Below are positions 15,696 to 23,293 of a stretch of 64,000 nt of DNA, piece by piece. A program made the position numbers and the translations under genes. The notes beneath the pieces were generated by a model, which saw only the letters and a list, made by a program, of their open reading frames with translations, was not told the DNA's origin and did no database searches. Each line of letters opens with the position of its first letter. Positions within the stretch are counted from its first letter, which is position 1. Source of the stretch: Flavobacteriales bacterium (GTDB taxonomy: Bacteria > Bacteroidota > Bacteroidia > CAIKAF01); the NCBI GenBank assembly GCA_022402535.1, contig JAKRSD010000007.1:139110-203109 (forward strand). Reading direction: 5' to 3'.

Positions 15696-18600
15696 TTACT
15701 CAATATTGATTTTGTCAATTTCTTTCATCAGCCTGTCGGTTTCGGAGAGTGCAACAATGATTTTTTGATAGTGAAGTATATCTTCAAAATCTAAAACACG
15801 GCCTTTTCTGTCTTTTAACCATTTTTGCGCCGGCTGATACCCTCCTATATAAAAGTTCCATGCTGTTGGCGGCACGTTATCGAAGTATTGGGTATCGTTT
15901 ATATAAACTTTGTTTTCTATGTAAACGGGTTTAGTAACTTCATTATCTCCGCTTATAGGGTACTTTGTAATATATTGCTCTACTCTGGGGCTTTCCAATA
16001 AATGTATCTGGCGTATTTCGCCGCCCAGTTTTACCAATTTCCAGAATGTTTCTTTGTCTTTGGGATAAGGAACTCTGGGAAAATCTATCTTTAGAAACTC
16101 TTTGTACTTCTCTCTGTAAGTTGGTGAGTGCAAAACCGCATAGATATAATCTAAAAGGTCTATGGGTGCAAAAGTGCCTTTGTCCGTTTCTTTTTCATTG
16201 GTAAACGTTAAACCCAATTTCGCTGTAATTTGCTTTACTATTTCTGTATTTAAGTTGGGTTGTCTTTCTGTTGATTGCTCAATGGTTTGCTGTCCATCTG
16301 TTTCGGGGTAGAGATATAACGGAAATTCTGTATTATTTGCATAGGCGCTTTCAAAAAGACAACTCTCACAGATACTTCTATGAATGAATGAGTAGGAGAA
16401 ATCAAATTTAGATTGTCTTTTTAATGATAAAGAAAGGTTATTATCAAATACTAAGTGCTTCATAGCCTTAGAAGCAGGACGACTTATAATTTTAGGGTCA
16501 TAGTATATCCATCTATTATCAAAAGGTCTGTATTGTATTGGCTTAAGATGGTTTTCACTATGCTGTTTGCCTTTTATTACTTTCGTCAATTTGTAGCTAC
16601 CCGAATCATTCACTTTAAATTCTTTTACAAAGTTAGCGTCAAAATCATGAGAGATTAGTTTTTTAATTCTGTTACTTAGCTTTGATTTGTCAAAATCAAT
16701 AAATAAATTATCTCTGTCTGTCTTTATGCCTGAGTTGAAAATTTCAAATAACTCATTCACTTTAAAACCTTGCTTGTAATTATCAGAATCATCAAATTTA
16801 TCAGATGTAAAAAAAAAGTATGGTGCTTTAGGTTTTAATTTTGTCCACTTAGTTGCTGCAACATTCTTTTCAATTAAAAATTGATACTTTTCATTTCGAT
16901 TACCATAGAGGTCGATGTGTAGTACATCGCAATTTTTTGATTTGGTTTTAGTTTTGACGAATATATTGATACTTACCCCTTGTTTAATGTCAAAAACATT
17001 TTGGTCTGGACTTCCATCTGGCTGATTTTCTTTAATATTTGAATTTCCGTGTAAGTCGAGAATATAAATCTTGTCAAAACTATTTGTCAAATTTTTTCTC
17101 ATCTCACGATGAGTTACACCGCTTAAAAAACTATTATTAGAAATATAAGCTAGTATTCCACTGCCATTTTTTTGAATGAAGTGTTGACCATACCTTATAA
17201 ATTTTATATAGTCGTCATCCAAATTAATTTTCTTTTCGTTTAAGTTTTCCTTGTACACTTTTATCAAGTCAAGTATCCACTCATTTTTATTCGTACTGTT
17301 ATTGCTGTAAGGTGGGTTTCCTATTACACACATTACAGGCGTGTCCCGTTTTATATGGTTTGCCTCGTTTGCCTCTGCACTTAACCAATTTGCAAACAAA
17401 GTACCCGTATCGGGGTGGCTTTCCTCCAAACTATTGGTAAGATAAACTCTAAATCTTTGGTTGGTTGTGGGTTTGTAGCCCGTTTCGGTCAACAGCATAT
17501 CCAGTTTAAGATGTGCCATTGCATAACTGGCCATTAACAACTCAAAACCGTTCAAACGGGGTATTAAATGATTTTCTACATAGGTGTTCCAAATGCCCTG
17601 TTGGTTTTCAAACTTCTGGTAAATGTGTTTCACCACTTCGGCCAAAAAAGTACCCGTACCTGTTGCCGGGTCTAAAATCTGTACTTTATGAACTTCTTTT
17701 TCTACTTGTTTACCCTGTTGAAGAACTTTTATTTTGGTTTTGCTGCTGTCCGCAATTCCCTGAGGTAAACCAAACTCAGTTTTCAGAATGTCGTCAACCG
17801 CCCTTACAATGAATTTTACAACGGGTTCGGGCGTGTACCATACGCCTCTGGCTTTTCTTAGTTTGGGGTCGTACTCAGATAAAAACGTTTCATAAAAGTG
17901 AATTATAGGGTCATTGGTTTGTGTTGATTTACCAAAGTTCTTTAATAGTGCTGCTATATCGGTAGCCCTGAATAAGTCTGCCAATCCATCAACAATCCAA
18001 ACAATACGGGTATCTAAATCATAGCCGGCGATGTACTGAAAGAGTTTCCTCAAAAACGGGTTTGATTTGGGGATTAAGTTTGCGGCCTCCTGTCGGTTAA
18101 ACGTTTCTAAAGAGGTATCGTGCAAACGTGCCGCAAACATACCATAAGCAATTGTCTGGGCATATATATCGGCAAATTCTTTGGGTTTTATATCGTGTAT
18201 CAGAATTTCTTTGAACGTATGTAACTGGCTTTGCAGGGCTGTATCGGATTGGTTGCTTTCGGCCTCATCTTCGATTAGTGCTTTTTCAATTACATCGGAT
18301 AACATCCGTGCTTTACCCGCCATCATTTCGGCCAGTTTTTTGGAACTCTTTATGGTTTGGCCTATGTATAGACAAAAGTCCGATATAAAGCGTTCAAATG
18401 CCTCAAAATTTGCAGATAGCGGTACTATTTTCCCGTTCTGGATTTCGCCGATTTTTACCGAAGTCGTGAACTCCCCGTTTAAGTAGAGGTGAAAATCTAA
18501 ATAATCGGTAATAATGAGGTTATCTAATGATGTTCTGTATCTGTCAAATTGCTCTTTTAGTGTTTTACTTTTTAGGTCAACTCCTATATCTTTTGCCTCA

Positions 18601-18824
18601 ATATACCCTACCGGAATGTCCTTTTTTGTAATGATGTAATCCGGCGCACCACAGGCAATTCTTTTGGGTTCGTTTGTGGCGGTAATATCTTTTACTAATG
18701 TTTCTATAAGCTGTTGTAAATCTCCCCTGTATGAGTGTTCTGTTGCAGTTCCTCTTTTGAATCGGTCAGAAATGGTATCAATATAGGCTTGTATGGCTTT
18801 TTGTGGCATATCCGGAATTTTCAT
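15696..18824 (-). CDS. Single-chain restriction-modification enzyme (N6-adenine methylase plus PD-(D/E)xK nuclease)
   Basis: 1042 aa from the ATG at 18824; an upstream in-frame TTG at 18839 exists. The N terminus has a PD-(D/E)xK nuclease pattern (Pro61-Asp62, Glu76-Ala-Lys78 in GYIEAKDIG). The methylase follows, with YTPEPVVKFIV, SAM-binding motif I DPATGTGTF (385-393) and catalytic NPPY (503-506). The C-terminal third is probably the target-recognition domain. I see no helicase motifs, so it is unlike the long ATP-dependent type ISP enzymes and closer to type IIG/IIL enzymes. It is the likely anti-phage cargo of the element. Confidence 0.88.
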   Translation of the reverse strand: MKIPDMPQKAIQAYIDTISDRFKRGTATEHSYRGDLQQLIETLVKDITATNEPKRIACGAPDYIITKKDIPVGYIEAKDIGVDLKSKTLKEQFDRYRTSLDNLIITDYLDFHLYLNGEFTTSVKIGEIQNGKIVPLSANFEAFERFISDFCLYIGQTIKSSKKLAEMMAGKARMLSDVIEKALIEDEAESNQSDTALQSQLHTFKEILIHDIKPKEFADIYAQTIAYGMFAARLHDTSLETFNRQEAANLIPKSNPFLRKLFQYIAGYDLDTRIVWIVDGLADLFRATDIAALLKNFGKSTQTNDPIIHFYETFLSEYDPKLRKARGVWYTPEPVVKFIVRAVDDILKTEFGLPQGIADSSKTKIKVLQQGKQVEKEVHKVQILDPATGTGTFLAEVVKHIYQKFENQQGIWNTYVENHLIPRLNGFELLMASYAMAHLKLDMLLTETGYKPTTNQRFRVYLTNSLEESHPDTGTLFANWLSAEANEANHIKRDTPVMCVIGNPPYSNNSTNKNEWILDLIKVYKENLNEKKINLDDDYIKFIRYGQHFIQKNGSGILAYISNNSFLSGVTHREMRKNLTNSFDKIYILDLHGNSNIKENQPDGSPDQNVFDIKQGVSINIFVKTKTKSKNCDVLHIDLYGNRNEKYQFLIEKNVAATKWTKLKPKAPYFFFTSDKFDDSDNYKQGFKVNELFEIFNSGIKTDRDNLFIDFDKSKLSNRIKKLISHDFDANFVKEFKVNDSGSYKLTKVIKGKQHSENHLKPIQYRPFDNRWIYYDPKIISRPASKAMKHLVFDNNLSLSLKRQSKFDFSYSFIHRSICESCLFESAYANNTEFPLYLYPETDGQQTIEQSTERQPNLNTEIVKQITAKLGLTFTNEKETDKGTFAPIDLLDYIYAVLHSPTYREKYKEFLKIDFPRVPYPKDKETFWKLVKLGGEIRQIHLLESPRVEQYITKYPISGDNEVTKPVYIENKVYINDTQYFDNVPPTAWNFYIGGYQPAQKWLKDRKGRVLDFEDILHYQKIIVALSETDRLMKEIDKINIE

Positions 18825-18856
18825 TTCCAAATATATCAATTTAGGAACATGGAAAC

Positions 18857-19915
18857 TTATTCATTGAACGTATCTATATTGTTGCTGAGTATATCCAACG
18901 TTTTTGCCGCCGGCATATAGTTGGTTAATTTCTTATCATTCCCCGAAAAAACCCAGTCAAAATCTTCCATGCTGTAAGTCAAATTTTCGTAATCGCTTAA
19001 CTCGATATATTTTGGCTCTTTGGTGCTTTTTTTACTTGTATTGAAACCAAATCTATCAAAAACACGGTGGCCTCTAAATGCTTCTATTATGTTGTGAAGT
19101 GCTGCTGCATATACCTGAGGATTTTGTCCCGACTTTCCTCTTTTTTTCATTTCGGGGTCTGTAAATATTTTGCTGCTGTATTTTACAATCTCTATCAATG
19201 CTTTTTCTTTATCCCATATTTCGGTGGCATTTTGCGCTGCTTTGGTGGCAAATTTGGAGGTTAAAAGGCTGCACCATTGTTCTACTAGTAAATCGGCCAT
19301 TTCTTTATTAGCCACGATTATATGAAAATGCGGATTGTACGTTTTGCGGATTGGGTTAAAATTGCACTCTAATGCTTTCAGCCCTACTAATTTAATACCC
19401 GTACCCCTCTGATTGCGTTTTTTATTTCTGTCCAATATAATTCTAAATCCTCTGAGCATTTGAGTAACTCTGTTTTTTAAGCTTTTGGCGGGGCATGATT
19501 TACAGGTTAAGGTAACAAAGTATGGATTATCCCAATCCAATATTTCTGTCAAATACGTGTTAATTATGGCTGCTTTCCTAATACTGGAACATAAGGTGCA
19601 AAATCTGTTTTTACAGAAATCTCCGTAAATTCTACCGTTTGCTTTTACCAATTTGTTTTGGCAATGGTATGTATTCCAAAATGATTTTTTACTCCTTTCA
19701 TTTTGTTTTGCCTCAGATACATCAATTAGTTTAAGGCAAATTTTTTGGGTAAGCATTTTCCGTTTAGCCCTATTTTTTAGTCCGATTTCTTTTTCTATCG
19801 GTATACCTTCGCCGGCGACAATTTTAGTCTGTTTTGGGGAGTTATTTGTCCCACTTTGTACTAATGTATTGAATTGCCTTTCCCCAAAGGCCGATAAAAC
19901 ATTTTGATGTTCCAT
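18857..19915 (-). CDS. Rolling-circle replication initiator (HUH Rep)
   Basis: 352 aa. A Cys cluster (C101, C106, C109) is followed by the three motifs of the pC194/pUB110-type Rep family: motif I YFVTLTCKS (134-137 VTLT), motif II NPHFHIIV with His196 and His198, and motif III KYSSK with catalytic Tyr246 and Lys249. It nicks one strand to start replication and forms a 5'-phosphotyrosine link. Its ATG overlaps the stop of the HTH gene by one base (TAATG), so the two are coupled. Its presence suggests the excised circle can replicate. Confidence 0.88.
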   Translation of the reverse strand: MEHQNVLSAFGERQFNTLVQSGTNNSPKQTKIVAGEGIPIEKEIGLKNRAKRKMLTQKICLKLIDVSEAKQNERSKKSFWNTYHCQNKLVKANGRIYGDFCKNRFCTLCSSIRKAAIINTYLTEILDWDNPYFVTLTCKSCPAKSLKNRVTQMLRGFRIILDRNKKRNQRGTGIKLVGLKALECNFNPIRKTYNPHFHIIVANKEMADLLVEQWCSLLTSKFATKAAQNATEIWDKEKALIEIVKYSSKIFTDPEMKKRGKSGQNPQVYAAALHNIIEAFRGHRVFDRFGFNTSKKSTKEPKYIELSDYENLTYSMEDFDWVFSGNDKKLTNYMPAAKTLDILSNNIDTFNE

Positions 19916-20208
19916 TAATCTGCTGTTTTGTTATTGCCCAGAGGAACTAATACAGCTTCTATTTCACTACGTTTATAGTAAATGCGGTTGCCGATACCAT
20001 AAGGTTTAAGCTTTCCTTTCTTAGTCCAATTGTGAATAGTTGATAAATCGCATTTGAGCATGGTCGCAACTTCATTGCGTGTCAAATACTCAGTAGGTTT
20101 TACTGGCTCAAACTTTTCTTTAATTTCCCTGATACTCTGATTGAGTTTCTCAAATTGGCGAGAAATTTCTTCGGGGGTTAATTCGTGCAGTATTGTGGAC
20201 TGTTTCAT
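19915..20208 (-). CDS. Helix-turn-helix DNA-binding protein (excisionase-like)
   Basis: 97 aa from the ATG at 20208; the frame opens 12 codons earlier at a GTG. The C-terminal half is a HTH_17/MerR-like domain: YLTRNEVATMLKCDLSTIHN, then WTKKGKLKPYGIGNRIYYKR. This is the standard excisionase-family module in Bacteroidota elements. The N-terminal part is a short coiled coil. It is coupled to Rep by overlapping TAATG. It may act as a directionality factor for the integrase or as a regulator of rep. Confidence 0.85.
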   Translation of the reverse strand: MKQSTILHELTPEEISRQFEKLNQSIREIKEKFEPVKPTEYLTRNEVATMLKCDLSTIHNWTKKGKLKPYGIGNRIYYKRSEIEAVLVPLGNNKTAD

Positions 20209-20288
20209 TTGTGAATACTTTCGACAAATTTTATAACAGGCCACGTCCTATTTAAAAGACGTTATTGTCCTATTTTAGGACAGAAAAA

Positions 20289-21623
20289 TTATCTGAAATC
20301 CTTCTTTATTTTTCTGTATATGATGTCTTTCTTTGCGTTTGAACTATTTCTACTTTTGAATTGAGAGTATCTGTCCCCCAAATCAGCACCATAATGCTTA
20401 TCTAAAAAATCAATAAAACCCTGTTGTTTAATGTTATGTAAATAACTATCATTCAACATTTTGTAATATATATAACTATAATCCGAATATTTAGTTTTTT
20501 CGTTCACTAATTCGGATTTTAATGCCTCAAAAAGTCTAAAGCCCTTCACAGATATAAAGATATTTGGGTACGGATTATCATTATTCACATCGACTTCTAT
20601 CGGGTCTTTTAATACAGAAATCAACTCATCAATAAATTCCTTTTCATCTCTATACCATTTGTTTAATAATTTAACGTACCGGCGTTCCTTATTATTCGGG
20701 TTTCCCTTATAGGGTTCTTTTAACTTATGCTTTCGTTTTGTAATGATTAAGTCGAATTTTGCCTGTTTAGCTTCATTCAGCGTCCACACCTTTTTTAGAT
20801 TATACTCGGTAAATTGTCTTAGCATTGAATCCGTTTGATTTTCCAACGCTTCTAATAAGGTGTCCTTTGTATGATATCGTAGTTTCTCGCTTCCCGTAAA
20901 CTCATTTTTAATCCCTGTATCCTTAATAAATGGTATAATAGTTCTATAAGAGTTTTTTAATCTACTTAATTGTGGTGCTAAATGAAAAGGAAACATCTGA
21001 TACCATTTCTCATAAATTGCCATAATAGCTTCAAAATCAATATTTACAGGCTTATTGTTTCTCTTTTTTTCTAGGTAGGATATTATTTTTGCTTTCTTAT
21101 CAGAATCAATCTTAATTTTCTCAACGGTTTCTTTTAGATATATGTAATAATCATTTAGAAATAGAGGTAAACCGCAATTTCTGGGCATTTCTCCAAAACT
21201 TTCAACACACCAATCTATATAGTCGTTAATCGTTTTTTCCCAATTTTTTGTGTTAATGTTATTTACTATGTGCTGTTTGGTAAAAATTACTTTTTCGGCA
21301 GTCATTTGGGGCGAATTATCAAAATCTTTACGCTCAAAATCTTTATGCCCAATAAGGTTTTTATGCCCTTCGCAACAATTTGGAAATCCTTCAACGCTTT
21401 CATTTCCTAAATATTTATCAGTCAATATTTTATATATCTTCTGATATGCATTTTGGCAAAATTCACATTTTAGATAGTCATGTTCTCCGATTGTAGGGTA
21501 AACAGGGTATGGAATTTCATATATAGAAAATTCTCCAACACTAAATGAATACTCCCCATCCAGTTGAATGTCTTTGGGGTTGCTTAATTGTAAGCTAAAC
21601 TTCCTTTTTATTGGGTCTGCCAT
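20289..21623 (-). CDS. Unknown 444-aa element protein with a putative zinc site
   Basis: I do not recognise this family with certainty. The protein is soluble and Lys/Asn-rich. A Cys/His cluster near the N terminus (Cys53, Cys56, Cys83, Cys84, His87) could bind zinc. The middle and C terminus are predicted helical, and the last 70 residues (LFEALKSELV to RKIKKDF) recall helical C-terminal modules seen in accessory proteins of Bacteroidota mobile elements, for example RteC-like proteins; this is only an impression. It lies 8 nt after the integrase stop and ahead of the HTH gene. It may be a regulator of excision or replication. Confidence 0.75.
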   Translation of the reverse strand: MADPIKRKFSLQLSNPKDIQLDGEYSFSVGEFSIYEIPYPVYPTIGEHDYLKCEFCQNAYQKIYKILTDKYLGNESVEGFPNCCEGHKNLIGHKDFERKDFDNSPQMTAEKVIFTKQHIVNNINTKNWEKTINDYIDWCVESFGEMPRNCGLPLFLNDYYIYLKETVEKIKIDSDKKAKIISYLEKKRNNKPVNIDFEAIMAIYEKWYQMFPFHLAPQLSRLKNSYRTIIPFIKDTGIKNEFTGSEKLRYHTKDTLLEALENQTDSMLRQFTEYNLKKVWTLNEAKQAKFDLIITKRKHKLKEPYKGNPNNKERRYVKLLNKWYRDEKEFIDELISVLKDPIEVDVNNDNPYPNIFISVKGFRLFEALKSELVNEKTKYSDYSYIYYKMLNDSYLHNIKQQGFIDFLDKHYGADLGDRYSQFKSRNSSNAKKDIIYRKIKKDFR

Positions 21624-21631
21624 ATTTGAGT

Positions 21632-22846
21632 TTATTTTATGTATTCGGCTAATTGAATAGCTTTCTGGGTTTCTGTTTTACCGATGTAGGTTAAAAACAT
21701 CTTCTCTGTTGAATGTCCCGTAACTCCAATAAGCAAAGAGGTCGGAATGTGGCCAAAATAGTTAGTAGAAAAAGACCTTCTTCCGATATGGGACGTTACC
21801 AACTCCCATTTTTCAAAAGTCCCCTTCATTTTTCTAGTTCCATTACCGTTGGTATGAGGTTTTGAACCTTGTGTTTTTTCATTAATCTGGGCTTTCTTAC
21901 ATACTTCTTTTATATAATCGTTGTATCTCTGGTCGCTTATTTTACGGGGAAAATTTCCGTTTCTTCTATCCAATATGTTTTGTACCTTTTTGCTTACAGG
22001 TATAGCAATCATTTTACCTGTTTTCACTTGCGTAAATTCAATTAATTTGACTCCCGACTCTATTCTTATCAAATCTTTGGTAAACCGCATGAAATCAGAA
22101 ACTCGCTGCCCGGTTTCACAACTTATAATTAGCCAATCCCTTGCATTTACTAAGTGTTCGGCTTCCAGTTCAACATTTTCTATTTTTTGAATCTCCTCAG
22201 GGCTAAGAAATATTGACTTTACTTTTTCAATTTTAACAGCTATGTTACTCAGTTGGAAATGTGTTTCAATGCCGTTGGATTGTGCATGATAACATAGTGT
22301 TTTTATAAACTTTATGGCTCTGGCAATCGTATTGGGTGCATAGTTTTGACTTATGCAGTATTTTTCAAACTCTAGTTTGAAGTTCGCATTAACATCTTTA
22401 ACATGGTAAATTTGTTTACTATCAATCTGAAAACGCTCAATCAGTCTTTTATTTACAATCAGTTTTTTATGTGTCGATTTTTCAATTGTTCCTTTCTTAT
22501 GTAATGCATAATAATCAAAATACTCAACTAGCTTAGTTGGTATTTTATCATCATTATCTGGAGGGTTTATAAAATCTTTAAGCCATTTTGAGTTAATTTC
22601 CTGTTTCCCTACACTATTATTGAAGTGTGCCAATAAATCAGCTTTCAAATCTGAAAGTTGTTGATTGAGTTTTTTATTTACTACATCATTAAGGTTTTTG
22701 GGTTGACCTTTTGCGGCACTCCATTGCTCTGGATTTACGGCAAATCTTGTTTTTGCTTTTGCGTCAGTATATCTCCCATCCCTTAGTCGTACATATATGC
22801 CGGCGGGACTCTTTTTACTTTGAATGAAAAAATTTATTGTTGCCAT
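21632..22846 (-). CDS. int: Tyrosine site-specific recombinase (integrase)
   Basis: 404 aa from the ATG at 22846; an in-frame start at 22885 would run through the arm repeats. It has an N-terminal arm-binding domain, a core SAM-like domain (about 105-210) and a catalytic domain with Arg248 (TGQRVSD), His353-Ile-Gly-Arg356 (SHIGRRSF), His378 (TGHSTEK) and nucleophile Tyr387 (LTYIGKT). It catalyses insertion into and excision from ssrA. It lies at the right end of the element reading inward, with its promoter region in the arm-site cluster. Confidence 0.95.
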   Translation of the reverse strand: MATINFFIQSKKSPAGIYVRLRDGRYTDAKAKTRFAVNPEQWSAAKGQPKNLNDVVNKKLNQQLSDLKADLLAHFNNSVGKQEINSKWLKDFINPPDNDDKIPTKLVEYFDYYALHKKGTIEKSTHKKLIVNKRLIERFQIDSKQIYHVKDVNANFKLEFEKYCISQNYAPNTIARAIKFIKTLCYHAQSNGIETHFQLSNIAVKIEKVKSIFLSPEEIQKIENVELEAEHLVNARDWLIISCETGQRVSDFMRFTKDLIRIESGVKLIEFTQVKTGKMIAIPVSKKVQNILDRRNGNFPRKISDQRYNDYIKEVCKKAQINEKTQGSKPHTNGNGTRKMKGTFEKWELVTSHIGRRSFSTNYFGHIPTSLLIGVTGHSTEKMFLTYIGKTETQKAIQLAEYIK

Positions 22847-22865
22847 GCTCCAAATATATGGATTT

Positions 22866-22896
22866 AGTCCACATATAATCCACATTTAGTCCACAT
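22866..22896 (+). repeat. Right arm-type integrase sites / int operator
   Basis: Three direct words, AGTCCACAT (22866-22874), AATCCACAT (22877-22885) and AGTCCACAT (22888-22896), spaced exactly 11 nt. They sit 20 nt upstream of the int ATG, so they probably serve both as recombination arm sites and as a site of int autoregulation. The same word recurs at the left end (15364). Confidence 0.7.
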
Positions 22897-23024
22897 GTTT
22901 CAATCTACTTCAATTTATATCAATTGTTTCAGATTGTCATAAATACCTTATATTCATTGAAAATATGGCATACATTCGCATAAATAAAAGGAATTATAAA
23001 AAGGTATGATTTAGAGTATAGTAG

Positions 23025-23039
23025 TCCCTCCGACTCCAC
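23025..23039 (+). repeat. attR: second copy of the 15-bp ssrA 3'-end repeat
   Basis: TCCCTCCGACTCCAC, identical to the end of ssrA at 15291-15305. It marks the right boundary of the element. The 22897-23024 stretch before it has no gene. Confidence 0.92.
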
Positions 23040-23048
23040 GAAAAAATA

Positions 23049-23074
23049 AAAAAGCACCAGAGGGTGCTTTTTTT
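23049..23074 (+). terminator. Original ssrA terminator, now displaced
   Basis: AAAGCACC, AGAG, GGTGCTTT followed by TTTTATTT: an 8-bp stem plus T-run, 10 nt beyond attR. Before the insertion it would have lain directly behind tmRNA. Between it and the next gene (23294) I see only AT-rich spacer and an upstream promoter. Confidence 0.8.
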
Positions 23075-23257
23075 ATTTCATAGAAAACCAAAGCTTGCTT
23101 TGTGTTTTTGGTGAAATAAAAAAAGGCAGATGCGCAGCAGATGCTTTTTTATTGTGACTGAGTAAAAGGTGGGATCACGTCAGTAATCCCTCATGAAAAG
23201 TGCCGGGAAATGCTTTTTGGGGAATAAAACGAACACCAAAATCCCTACTCTTAGGTA

Positions 23258-23288
23258 TTTCGGAAGGGGCAGCGAAGGTTTACCTTTG
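23258..23288 (+). promoter_or_regulatory. Promoter of the M28 peptidase gene
   Basis: TTTC at 23258-23261, a 19-nt spacer, then TACCTTTG at 23281-23288, ending 5 nt before the ATG at 23294. The -7 box is a full match to TAnnTTTG. The transcript would be practically leaderless. Confidence 0.55.
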
Positions 23289-23293
23289 TCGCC

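Larger units (their letters stand above)
15306..23039. mobile_element. Integrated 7.7-kb element in ssrA (integrase, HUH Rep, restriction-modification)
   Basis: The element lies between identical 15-bp repeats at 15291-15305 (ssrA 3' end) and 23025-23039. All six genes are on the minus strand: integrase nearest the right end, a 444-aa unknown, an HTH protein, an HUH-type Rep, a single-chain restriction-modification enzyme, and an 85-aa unknown nearest ssrA. The DNA looks more AT-rich than the flanks. Arm-type repeats AGTCCACAT occur near both ends. No relaxase, capsid or conjugation gene is visible, so it resembles an integrated rolling-circle plasmid or satellite that carries a defence cargo. 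Confidence 0.92.

Noticed and set aside
18857-19915. HUH protein as an IS200/IS605-type transposase
   Set aside because: Transposases of that group are about 150 aa. Here the 352-aa length, the VTLT, HFH and YxxK motif order and the element context fit a rolling-circle Rep.
22897-23024. A gene between int and attR
   Set aside because: Short, AT-rich and without a coding frame. It probably holds recombination sequences and the int promoter.
23020-23039. A tRNA- or tmRNA-like 3' end
   Set aside because: Only 15 bases match the ssrA end and no acceptor, anticodon or T-loop partner precedes them. It is the attR copy left by integration.
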